From contig JALNYX010000010.1 in the NCBI GenBank assembly GCA_023229615.1, positions 1 to 17,649 on the forward strand: 17,649 nucleotides of DNA, in the 5' to 3' direction. Positions 1 to 6,557 of the stretch are shown here, in pieces (position 1 is the stretch's first letter; the number at the start of each line of letters is the position of its first letter). The translations under genes were made by a program, and so were the position numbers. This DNA is from Candidatus Moraniibacteriota bacterium. Lineage in GTDB: Bacteria; Patescibacteriota; Minisyncoccia; Moranbacterales; UBA9337. Below the pieces are notes generated by a model. The model worked only from the letters and a program-made list of their open reading frames with translations. It searched no databases and was not told the origin of the DNA.

Positions 1-59
1 TGGAAAAAGAAAAATTTATTATTTTTCAGGAAATTCCACACTGATAACAACTTTGAAAT

Positions 60-1343
60 TTACATTTTTTCCAAAACCTTAAACACTTCTTCATTCATCA
101 GCATTCCTTTGACATAACTATATACGCGCTCCATATCCATATTCTTTTCAATATCTTTCACTCCCTTGTACTGCGCCAAAAGTTTGTTCATTTCCGCTTC
201 AATTTTTTCACTGGAAATTTCTATTTCTTTTTGTTTGGCAACTTCTTCCAAGACCAAAGCCGATTTGATTCTTTTTTCCGCCTGTGGCTTCCATTCTTTT
301 TCCAATTCCTCCCGGCTTTTTTTCATTTTTTCCAAATAAGTCGCAACATCCATTCCCGCCCCTTGAAGCTGAATTTCAAATTCACCAATCATTCGATGCA
401 ATTCTTCGTGAACCAAAATTTCCGGCAGTTGAACTTCCAATTTTCCAATCAAAAATTCCACAATGGCAGTTCGTGCACTTTCTTTTTTCTGAGTTTCTTT
501 TTCTTTGGAAATTCCATCTTCGATACTTTTTTCCAATTCCAAAAGATTTTTGAAATTTCCAAGAGAAACAGCGAATTCATCACTGATTTCCGGGGTTTTT
601 CTTTCTTGAACCACGTTAATTTTCACCTTGAATTGCGCCGGCTTTCCTGCCAAATTTTTAGCGTGATAATCCTCGGGAAATTGCAATTCAAATTCTTTTT
701 CTTCTCCCGCTTTAGCACCAATCAAATTATCTTCAAAACCAGGAATGAAAACTCCCCGTCCCAAAATCAAATTATGCTTTTTGCTTGTTCCATTTTCAAT
801 CGGAACACCACCTTGATTCACTTGAAAATCAATTTCCACATTATCCCCTTCTTTTGCCTCGCGATTAACCGTTATCATCTGCACCCGACTATTGGCTAAT
901 TTTTCCAATTCTTTTTTGACATCCTCCTTACTTATTTCAATCTTTTTTCCATCCTGTTCCTTGTTAAGTTTTTTCACCCCCTCTGTCCACTTTTCCATTT
1001 TCACTTCTGGCATAACAGCAGTTTTCACTTTATACTCCAAATCATTCCCCTCGGCCAGTTTCAAAATCTCCACCCGTGGAGCGCCAATGACATCAATTTT
1101 TTCATCCATAATCAAGCGCGCATAATTTTTTTGGATGGCTTTTTCAGCTGCTTCGTTCAAGATTGCTTCCTTACCAACCTTCTTTTCAATCATATCCCGT
1201 GGAGCTTTTCCGGGTCGGAATCCCTCAATCTTAATACCCTTTGAGATTTCTTCCGTCGCCAAATCCAAATATTTTTCCCACTCCTTCCAAGGAATCGATG
1301 CTTTTATTTCAATTTCCGAATTTTCCAATTTTTTAATATCCAT
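60..1343 (-). CDS. tig: Trigger factor, ribosome-associated chaperone / peptidyl-prolyl isomerase
   Basis: The 427-residue protein has the usual trigger factor length and layout. The ribosome-binding signature GFRPGKAP sits at residues 41-48 of the N-terminal domain. An FKBP-like prolyl isomerase domain spans roughly residues 155-250 (it includes GRGVFIPGFEDNLIGAKAGE-like sequence), and a long charged helical C-terminal substrate cradle follows to the end. In the known family the protein docks at the ribosome exit tunnel (protein L23) and shields nascent chains in the cytoplasm. The start is the ATG at 1341-1343. Only a weak AAAGAA lies upstream, with no good Shine-Dalgarno. It is the last visible gene of a minus-strand series nusA-ppa-tig and is separated from ppa by a large palindrome. 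No terminator is evident in bases 1-59. The family assignment is firm. Confidence 0.95.
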   Translation of the reverse strand: MDIKKLENSEIEIKASIPWKEWEKYLDLATEEISKGIKIEGFRPGKAPRDMIEKKVGKEAILNEAAEKAIQKNYARLIMDEKIDVIGAPRVEILKLAEGNDLEYKVKTAVMPEVKMEKWTEGVKKLNKEQDGKKIEISKEDVKKELEKLANSRVQMITVNREAKEGDNVEIDFQVNQGGVPIENGTSKKHNLILGRGVFIPGFEDNLIGAKAGEEKEFELQFPEDYHAKNLAGKPAQFKVKINVVQERKTPEISDEFAVSLGNFKNLLELEKSIEDGISKEKETQKKESARTAIVEFLIGKLEVQLPEILVHEELHRMIGEFEIQLQGAGMDVATYLEKMKKSREELEKEWKPQAEKRIKSALVLEEVAKQKEIEISSEKIEAEMNKLLAQYKGVKDIEKNMDMERVYSYVKGMLMNEEVFKVLEKM

Positions 1344-1386
1344 GATTTTTAGTTCTTTAAAATTTATACACTTCCAAATAATATTT

Positions 1387-1543
1387 TTTCGGAATATAAT
1401 TTTTTAAAAAAATTTCGAGGGAGAGATGATTTTCTCAAAAAATACGTAAATAATTCAAAAATTTTGCGCGAATGCAAAACGAATGAAGTATTTTTTGCCA
1501 GAAAATCACGCCCGAGGTTTTTTTAAAAAATTATATTCCGAAA
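1387..1543. repeat. 157-bp imperfect palindrome with 26-bp perfect terminal inverted repeats (MITE-like or long RNA hairpin)
   Basis: Bases 1387-1412 and 1518-1543 are perfect reverse complements over 26 bp. Inside them TGATTTTCT (1427-1435) pairs with 1499-1507, AAAAAATAC (1437-1445) pairs with 1488-1496, and the tip TTTTGC/GCAAAA (1462-1467/1474-1479) closes a small loop. Almost the whole gap between ppa and tig is therefore a foldback. It contains no ORF. The size and terminal repeats resemble a miniature inverted-repeat element, but no clear target-site duplication is visible. As RNA it would form a long hairpin in a ppa-tig transcript and could terminate transcription or be a processing site. 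Confidence 0.75.
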
Positions 1544-1565
1544 GAATTATCCGATAAACAAAACT

Positions 1566-2099
1566 TTATTTCCCAAATTTGTCTTGATACATTTTTAAAG
1601 ATTTTTTGACCGCTTCTAGTGCTTTGACCTTTCCTTCAGTTTTCTTGATCACAACTTCTTTTCCCTCTTCAATGGATTTATATGTCTCAAAAAAATGCTT
1701 GAATTCTTTGAGCATATGCGGATTCAAATCCTTCATATCTTTCACATTATCCCACCTTGGATCATTTTTCGGCACAGCAATGATTTTGTCATCCCCTTCC
1801 CCACAATCAATCATTCTCATCACAGCTACCGGGCGCACTTCCACCAAAATTCCCGGACTTAGAGCATATGTTGAAAGCACAATCACATCCAATGGGTCGT
1901 TGTCCTCCCAAAGAGTTTGCGGAACAAACCCATAATCAAAAGGGTAATCTTGAGAAGTTTTCATTGCGCGATCCAGTTTTATCAACCCGGTTTCCTTGTC
2001 GATTTCATATTTATTCTTTGATCCGCGAGGACATTCAATGATAACATTGATAGTTTTCGGAGCATTTTTACCCGCAGATATTTCATGCCACATATTCAT
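1566..2099 (-). CDS. ppa: Inorganic pyrophosphatase (family I, soluble)
   Basis: This cytoplasmic enzyme hydrolyses pyrophosphate to two phosphates, using Mg2+, and drives biosynthetic reactions forward. The 177-residue protein has the family signature DNDPLDV (residues 66-72). It also has the other active-site elements known from the E. coli enzyme: E in IECPRG, KYEID, the R of LDRAM, YGFVP, DCGEGDDK (about 98-105) and the YK pair in FFETYKS. The length is normal. I chose the ATG at 2097-2099 (protein starts MNMWHEI) because it matches how the family usually begins. An in-frame TTG at 2109-2111 would add four residues, and an ATG at 2091-2093 would remove two. No Shine-Dalgarno is visible. 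The gene lies between nusA upstream and tig downstream on the same strand. Confidence 0.93.
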   Translation of the reverse strand: MNMWHEISAGKNAPKTINVIIECPRGSKNKYEIDKETGLIKLDRAMKTSQDYPFDYGFVPQTLWEDNDPLDVIVLSTYALSPGILVEVRPVAVMRMIDCGEGDDKIIAVPKNDPRWDNVKDMKDLNPHMLKEFKHFFETYKSIEEGKEVVIKKTEGKVKALEAVKKSLKMYQDKFGK

Positions 2100-2108
2100 A
2101 ATTTGTGT

Positions 2109-2151
2109 CAATTTTCAATTTTAAATTTTTAATTTTCAATCAATTTTCAAT
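2109..2151 (-). repeat. Three copies of ATTGAAAATT directly upstream of ppa
   Basis: On the plus strand AATTTTCAAT occurs at 2110-2119, 2131-2140 and 2142-2151. On the transcribed minus strand this reads as three ATTGAAAATT decamers, the nearest ending about ten bases before the ppa ATG. The surrounding bases are almost pure A/T and include a further TTAAATTT/AAATTTAA inverted pair at about 2154-2170. The copies could be low-complexity slippage products or protein-binding sites; the sequence alone does not decide. Confidence 0.6.
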
Positions 2152-2223
2152 GATTAAATTTAAAATTTAAAAACAGAAACTTCTTTTATTTTATTAGTAT
2201 TTACTCTTTTTTATTACTGTTCT

Positions 2224-2310
2224 TTATTCATTGTTCACTGTTTCCTGTTCATTGCTTGCCTATTTCTCATCATTAACTGCCTCTTGCTCGCTGTTTTCTA
2301 CTTTTTGTTC
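2224..2310 (-). repeat. 39-bp tandem duplication spanning the nusA stop codon
   Basis: The last codons of nusA encode NSEQEAVNDEK and then TAG (2260-2262). The same frame continues with ASNEQETVNNE and then TAA (2224-2226). The two blocks align over ten residues with a 39-base period, and most of their base differences fall in third codon positions. The stop codon therefore lies inside a coding-like tandem repeat. Confidence 0.7.
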
Positions 2311-3546
2311 ATCGCCTTCCGGCGCTACTTCTTCTTTGCTTTTTCCGCCTATCACATCAATTTTCCATTCAGTAAGTTTGGCTGCTAAGCGAACATTTTG
2401 CCCTCTTTTTCCAATTGCCAATGAAAGTTGATCTTCAGGAACAATTACTTTAGCCTGCCTGGTGGCTTCATCAATTTCAATTGAAAGAACCTTGGCCGGA
2501 CTCATTGCCGCGCTGATAAATTTTTTCGGATCTTTATTCCATTGAATAATATCAATTTTCTCTCCGCTTAATTCTTCAATAACCGCTTGCACACGAGTTC
2601 CTTTTTGTCCCACGCAAGATCCAATTGGGTCAATTCCCTCTTCTTTGGATGAAACAGCAATCTTGGTTCGTCCTCCGGCTTCTCTGGCAATCGCATTGAT
2701 TTCCACTGTTCCGGCAAATATTTCCGGCACTTCTAATTCAAAAATCCGGCGCACCATTTCCGGATGCGTGCGAGAAAGCAAAATTCCAGGTCCTTTGGTA
2801 TCAGATTCCACTTTCACAATATATACTTTCACTCTTTGTCCAATTCGATAATTTTCTCCTTCAATTTGTTCTGATGGAAATAAAACTCCGGTGGATTTTC
2901 CCATATCAATAAACACATTGCGCCCTTCCACTCGTTGAATTGTTCCGCTGATAATCTCGCCTTCCTTTTCTTTGTACTCCTTGAACATTGCTTCCCTTTC
3001 GGCCTCACGAATTCTTTGAATAATTACCTGTTTGGCGGTTTGAGCGGCGATTCGTCCATAATCATCTTTGCTTTCCAGTGCAGTTTCGATAAAATCTCCC
3101 AGTGCTACTCCCTTTTTTGCTTTTTTTGCCTCAGCCAAAATAACATCCCTTTCCGGATTGAATCGTGGCAATTTTTCCTCATCGGAGCTTTCTGCGGATA
3201 CGGAAGATTTTTCAAATTTACCGGCGCCTTTTCTGGCTTTTCCTTTTTCATCCGCCTTTTCTTCCTCTTCTTCGACGACAAATTCGCGAGTTGTTTCATC
3301 CACTACCTCTTTTACCAAAAAGAATTTGGTTCTTCCGGAAATTTCATCAAACTCGGCGCGAATATTTTGGCTTCTTTTTCCATAATCTTTCTTATATGCC
3401 GCCGCCAAAGCCGCTTCAATGGTTTCAATGATTTTTCCTTTATCAATTCCTTTTTCGTCAGCAATTTGAGTAATTGCGCTTCCAAATTCAACCAATTTCG
3501 CATTGGCTTCTTTTTCTTCTGTTTTCTTGCTTTTTTTTGCCGCCAT
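2260..3546 (-). CDS. nusA: Transcription termination/antitermination factor NusA
   Basis: NusA binds RNA polymerase and nascent RNA and modulates pausing, termination and antitermination. The 428-residue protein shows the expected order. An N-terminal RNAP-binding domain covers about 17-190. An S1 domain covers about 195-260 (GTIQRVEGRNVFIDMG). KH1 has the core GSCVGQKGTRVQAV at 309-322, and KH2 has AIGKRGQNVRLAAKL at 377-391. A low-complexity, Glu/Lys/Ser-rich insertion (about 91-128) interrupts the N-terminal domain, and the C-terminus is a short acidic tail rather than the acidic repeats of E. coli NusA. The usual neighbours rimP and infB are absent. A consensus promoter and a leader hairpin precede the gene. 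The start is the ATG at 3544-3546, without a visible Shine-Dalgarno. Confidence 0.95.
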   Translation of the reverse strand: MAAKKSKKTEEKEANAKLVEFGSAITQIADEKGIDKGKIIETIEAALAAAYKKDYGKRSQNIRAEFDEISGRTKFFLVKEVVDETTREFVVEEEEEKADEKGKARKGAGKFEKSSVSAESSDEEKLPRFNPERDVILAEAKKAKKGVALGDFIETALESKDDYGRIAAQTAKQVIIQRIREAEREAMFKEYKEKEGEIISGTIQRVEGRNVFIDMGKSTGVLFPSEQIEGENYRIGQRVKVYIVKVESDTKGPGILLSRTHPEMVRRIFELEVPEIFAGTVEINAIAREAGGRTKIAVSSKEEGIDPIGSCVGQKGTRVQAVIEELSGEKIDIIQWNKDPKKFISAAMSPAKVLSIEIDEATRQAKVIVPEDQLSLAIGKRGQNVRLAAKLTEWKIDVIGGKSKEEVAPEGDEQKVENSEQEAVNDEK

Positions 3547-3628
3547 AAATTTAAAATTATTTTTATTACTTTGTAAATTATCACACTATTTAATATATTC
3601 TCATTGACCTATTTGTATCCGGCAGTTA

Positions 3629-3655
3629 AATAAAAAGTTCGCCTTTCGAGCGAAC
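3629..3655 (-). terminator. Terminator-like hairpin in the nusA leader (possible attenuator)
   Basis: Read on the minus strand, GTTCGC (3650-3655) pairs with GCGAAC (3637-3642) around a seven-base loop and is followed by TTTTTATTT. It lies about 20 bases downstream of the predicted nusA start point and about 80 bases before the nusA ATG, where it can act as a premature terminator. A role in NusA autoregulation is inferred. Confidence 0.6.
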
Positions 3656-3681
3656 ACATCTGCCATCACAATCTTATGCTC

Positions 3682-3710
3682 AGTATAGCATCTCATCCGC
3701 CTTCTGTCAA
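3682..3710 (-). promoter_or_regulatory. Sigma-70-type promoter for nusA
   Basis: On the minus strand a perfect -35 TTGACA (3705-3710) is separated by 17 bases from a -10 TATACT (3682-3687). The predicted start is near 3675, about 130 bases upstream of the nusA ATG. It is the best promoter match in the window and is back to back with the plus-strand promoter. Confidence 0.75.
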
Positions 3711-3713
3711 TTA

Positions 3714-3742
3714 TTGACTTTTTTGTCAAAATGTGCTAGGAT
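3714..3742 (+). promoter_or_regulatory. Promoter for the plus-strand hypothetical cassette
   Basis: A -35 TTGACT (3714-3719) is followed after 17 bases by TAGGAT (3737-3742). TG at 3734-3735 makes it an extended -10. The predicted start is near 3749, directly at the palindrome that begins at 3750. The two divergent promoters leave only four bases between their -35 boxes. Confidence 0.6.
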
Positions 3743-3749
3743 AGAGAGT

Positions 3750-3768
3750 TATAGGGATAGTCCCTATA
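3750..3768 (+). promoter_or_regulatory. 8-bp perfect inverted repeat at the transcript start (operator or 5' hairpin)
   Basis: TATAGGGA (3750-3757) and TCCCTATA (3761-3768) are perfect reverse complements with a TAG spacer. The position is immediately downstream of the -10 box. This suits a repressor operator, or a 5'-terminal hairpin that protects the mRNA. Neither role can be chosen from sequence alone. Confidence 0.5.
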
Positions 3769-3772
3769 GTCA

Positions 3773-3816
3773 GGCTCTGGTAAGTTTTAAGAAAAAAAAC
3801 GAGCCAATCCCGGCTC
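3773..3816 (+). promoter_or_regulatory. Leader with two mutually exclusive stems; antisense terminator
   Basis: GAGCC at 3801-3805 can pair either with GGCTC at 3773-3777 or with GGCTC at 3812-3816. Two alternative hairpins therefore compete in the 5' leader of the plus-strand cassette. Read on the minus strand, the second hairpin is followed by GTTTTTTTTC (3791-3800) and looks like an intrinsic terminator that would stop antisense transcription running towards nusA. Confidence 0.45.
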
Positions 3817-3867
3817 TTTGACAAGTTAATATTATGCAAAAAAGTCCAAAAGGACAAGGAGGATTTT

Positions 3868-4482
3868 ATGGCGATAGGAAGATTTTTGGGTGAAGCAATA
3901 ACGGAAGGACTCATTTTCCGTTTTTTAGCAAACATATGGCGATCCCTAAGCGGTGCCGCCACTGGAAAACTCGGAGAAAAAGTAGTAGAAAAAATGGTAG
4001 ATAGTCAAGGTCGTAGCCTTGATGATGAAACATATTTTTCCGCTCTGTTGGCCAAAGCGCAAGACCCAAATAATAGGAAAAGTATCCTTCGTGAGGTCAT
4101 AAAAGAATTAGATGAGGAAGATGCTCGGAATAAAACTCGCTATGTAAGAAATTTCCGACTCATCATTGCGATCGATGTAAAAGAACAAGGATCTCCGCCA
4201 GGATTATTCATTCTGGAAGAGATGTTAAAAGAGTGCGCCAATAAAGATGAATTTCGTCTGGCGATATATATCACTGGGGCAATGCAAGACGCTCCGTTCG
4301 GAAGTTTTGACGAGTTCAAGCTTTGGGCAAGGAAAACTGCCATACCAGCAGCCATGGCGTGGATTCAATCAAGCTCGAAAAAAGCCACTGAAATCACAAC
4401 TAAACTGGAAGAAAAAGTTTCAACAAGAGCGGACGGTTATCGTCAGCAAAGTTGGATCAAGAAGTTCTTCCTAAATAGATAA
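3868..4482 (+). CDS. Hypothetical cytosolic protein, first gene of a two-gene cassette
   Basis: I do not recognise this 204-residue protein. It has no signal peptide and no convincing membrane segment. The sequence is mixed and mostly helical, with a charged middle (residues about 60-95, rich in D, E, K and R), a hydrophobic stretch near 96-103 (FRLIIAIDV) and a Lys/Thr-rich C-terminal helix ending in IKKFFLNR. The N-terminal 25 residues could form an amphipathic helix that touches the membrane. A perfect AGGAGG (3857-3862) sits five bases before the ATG, unlike most of the minus-strand housekeeping genes. The next gene starts only ten bases after the stop, so the two are almost certainly co-transcribed. 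A joint function with that membrane protein is inferred only from this spacing. Confidence 0.85.
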   Translation: MAIGRFLGEAITEGLIFRFLANIWRSLSGAATGKLGEKVVEKMVDSQGRSLDDETYFSALLAKAQDPNNRKSILREVIKELDEEDARNKTRYVRNFRLIIAIDVKEQGSPPGLFILEEMLKECANKDEFRLAIYITGAMQDAPFGSFDEFKLWARKTAIPAAMAWIQSSSKKATEITTKLEEKVSTRADGYRQQSWIKKFFLNR

Positions 4483-4492
4483 GGAGATTAAA

Positions 4493-5410
4493 ATGCTTAC
4501 AAGACTGTGGGACATCTTAACTACATGGGGAAATGATGAAATTGATGAGTTGCGCTTCGCAATTCTTGCCGTTGTAGCTTCAACTGTAATCGGAGCATTA
4601 TCAATAGTAATTTTTCGCCCCACAATTGAAAACGCCTATTGGTTTCCCGTTATATGCTGGTTTTTCAGCGCATATAGAATTTTCTCTATAAAGCGCTATG
4701 TGACTATACATTTGACAGGAGAAGGGCTTGAGGCTCTGCGCATCACCTCAAATCAGCCAGGAGTGCTAGACAATGAACTGGCTAAATTATATTGGAAAAT
4801 CATTACCAATGTATTTCTGGCTCAGACAATGATCTTCCTTTCCCTTCCCGTATACATCAACTACACAGAGGGAAAGGCATCATTATTACTACCAGCAATG
4901 ATGATAATTGTGGCTATTTCCATTGCAAATTGGAAATCAGCCACCACCGTGTTCCGATTCATTGGGACAATTATTATCATTGTCTTCCTAGCTGAATTTA
5001 TATTTGGTTTCACACCAAACATAAAGTCATCCCTCGCAAAAAGAGCTACCGAAACAGAGCTATCGGTGGCAAAATTCATTAATCCGTCCACCGGACCCCA
5101 AATAATTTCCTACATTCCCAGTGCCACTCCGGCAGAAATTCCGCTAGGAAAAGGAAAGTGGAAATTTTCCATTATGGCAGATGAGAAATATATCATCCCC
5201 GGAATGAGAGTAGCGGTGAATACCGGGAAAGAACTTCCCATATCACCGCTCGGGGAGGGACAAAATTATTACGGCGGCATATTGGTAAATATGTCGCCAA
5301 ACAATTCGGTTGTAAATTCCGACGGCAGGGTTGTGGTAACCCTCAAACTGCCGTTGGGAATTCAAATGGTCAAAGGAAATGCAGTTATGATTTCCTTTGA
5401 GCCATTGTGA
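4493..5410 (+). CDS. Hypothetical five-TM membrane protein with C-terminal extracytoplasmic beta-rich domain
   Basis: No family was recognised for this 305-residue protein. Five hydrophobic segments are visible at about 22-42, 47-63, 104-122, 129-147 and 153-173. A soluble C-terminal part of about 130 residues follows, rich in V, G, P and alternating hydrophobics (about 175-305). It looks like a beta sandwich and probably faces the outside, given an odd number of membrane passes from a cytoplasmic N-terminus. AAGGAG lies a few bases before the ATG, and the first gene of the cassette ends ten bases upstream. The stop is TGA, immediately followed by a strong terminator. It might be a sensor, transporter subunit or surface anchor, but nothing in the sequence decides this. 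Confidence 0.85.
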   Translation: MLTRLWDILTTWGNDEIDELRFAILAVVASTVIGALSIVIFRPTIENAYWFPVICWFFSAYRIFSIKRYVTIHLTGEGLEALRITSNQPGVLDNELAKLYWKIITNVFLAQTMIFLSLPVYINYTEGKASLLLPAMMIIVAISIANWKSATTVFRFIGTIIIIVFLAEFIFGFTPNIKSSLAKRATETELSVAKFINPSTGPQIISYIPSATPAEIPLGKGKWKFSIMADEKYIIPGMRVAVNTGKELPISPLGEGQNYYGGILVNMSPNNSVVNSDGRVVVTLKLPLGIQMVKGNAVMISFEPL

Positions 5411-5412
5411 AG

Positions 5413-5450
5413 AAAGGCGCGTGATTCGTAGTATCGAATCCGCGCCTTTT
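5413..5450. terminator. Strong bidirectional intrinsic terminator between converging transcripts
   Basis: AAAGGCGCG (5413-5421) and GATTCG (5423-5428) pair with CGAATC (5435-5440) and CGCGCCTTT (5441-5449). This gives a 15-bp GC-rich stem with one bulged T and a six-base loop. A T-rich tail follows on the plus strand, and a shorter CTTTCTTC tail on the minus strand. It serves the plus-strand cassette and the minus-strand pilin gene that ends at 5471. Confidence 0.85.
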
Positions 5451-5470
5451 ATATTTGCAAAAATTTTTTA

Positions 5471-6547
5471 TTACACAAAGAATCTGGCGATCTGGCGCAC
5501 GATTACCAATGCCGCCAAGGCTACTGCAATTCCAATAATCGCCCACTTAGTGATTGATTTAGCAGTATCAATTTTCTTTTCATTTCCCGCTGAAGACAAA
5601 TACATCGTTCCTCCGATAACCATCATAATAATTCCCAACACTCCGACAAGCGCCAATAAGAAATTCAACAAATTGGTGGCAATCTGCGCCAAAGTGAGAG
5701 CGCCACTAACCTCAGGATTATTAATTTTATCATTTCCCCATCCCAGAATTGTCGCAATTTCCCGCAGAAATGATGGCGCGGCAATTCCGATTGCCAATCC
5801 AATCATTGCAGCGGTGATGGCGCTTTTGGCTTTTTTTATCATATCATCATTGCCTGCCGACATAATATACATTACTGCGCCAATCACAATAAAAACAATT
5901 GAAATCAAAACGATAATCCCTTGCAAAGTACTCAAAATACTGCCCAGCACACCTTCGACTGTTGTAAACGCCAAAGGAGAAGTAAAACAAATCGATCCAT
6001 CTGCGCAACTTCCTGTTCCGCTTCCTGTTTCAGTAGTAACATTTCCGCCTGAAGAACTGCTATTGACGCAACAAACTTCTCCGGCATCATTGCAAGAATC
6101 AGAAGTTTGCGTTCCGGATGTGCACCTTCCAACTTCACATATTCCGCCTGCTAACGTTTCACAAACACTCGTTGACGGAGTACTTCCAGAAACACAGCAA
6201 ACTTGTCCTGAAACACTGCATGCATCAGAGGTTTGTGTTCCCGTACAAACTCCGACCTCCACACACGTTCCTCCGGCAGTCGCGCAAGTACTAGCAGAAG
6301 CAATCGCCACGCAACAAGCTGAAGTCTGGGTTGTTCCCCAATCGCACCAAACGGTAGGAATTTGAACTCCGGTGCTTCCGGCTACATTAATGCAATTATT
6401 AGTAGTTGAGCAAACACCCCCGGCACTGGCGCAATCATTGGGATTTGCCAGCGCGCTTGAAGTTCCGAAATTCACCAAACTCAACATTAAAAAAGAAAAA
6501 ATTGCCATTTTTCCCCTTAGACCAAAAAATATTTTATTGCTTTTCAT
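5471..6547 (-). CDS. Secreted protein with three Cys-rich modules fused to two tandem pilin-like domains
   Basis: The 358-residue protein begins with a Sec signal peptide (cleavage likely after ALA near residue 34). Three repeats with the pattern C..C..C..C..CC follow: C39-C46-C52-C68-C78-C79, C88-C95-C101-C110-C117-C118, and C129-C137-C142-C152-C159-C160. Each starts with C-x(3-4)-GG-[VTI]-C. A Ser/Gly/Thr linker leads to two pilin-like two-helix domains at about 192-270 and 285-358. Both have the signature G-x(2)-MY-x(2)-SAGN and a second helix rich in I, G, A and V, as in the TrbC/VirB2-like T4SS pilins of Patescibacteria. The Cys modules probably form disulfides outside the cell. It is the last gene of the pilin region and ends at a strong terminator. 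The start is the ATG at 6545-6547. The domain reading is good; the function is inferred. Confidence 0.85.
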   Translation of the reverse strand: MKSNKIFFGLRGKMAIFSFLMLSLVNFGTSSALANPNDCASAGGVCSTTNNCINVAGSTGVQIPTVWCDWGTTQTSACCVAIASASTCATAGGTCVEVGVCTGTQTSDACSVSGQVCCVSGSTPSTSVCETLAGGICEVGRCTSGTQTSDSCNDAGEVCCVNSSSSGGNVTTETGSGTGSCADGSICFTSPLAFTTVEGVLGSILSTLQGIIVLISIVFIVIGAVMYIMSAGNDDMIKKAKSAITAAMIGLAIGIAAPSFLREIATILGWGNDKINNPEVSGALTLAQIATNLLNFLLALVGVLGIIMMVIGGTMYLSSAGNEKKIDTAKSITKWAIIGIAVALAALVIVRQIARFFV

Positions 6548-6557
6548 TTTTTTATAA

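Noticed and set aside
231..899. Plus-strand open frame opposite tig, rich in Phe
   Set aside because: The Phe-rich composition arises from the complement of Lys/Glu codons in trigger factor; no coding signal of its own.
1387..1543. CRISPR repeat or phage attachment site at the palindrome
   Set aside because: There is a single inverted structure, no spaced direct repeats and no integrase or tRNA overlap.
5397..6365. Long plus-strand open frame opposite the Cys-rich pilin gene
   Set aside because: It is a shadow of the minus-strand gene, whose signal peptide, cysteine modules and pilin domains are coherent; the plus-strand translation has no recognisable features and starts within the terminator region.
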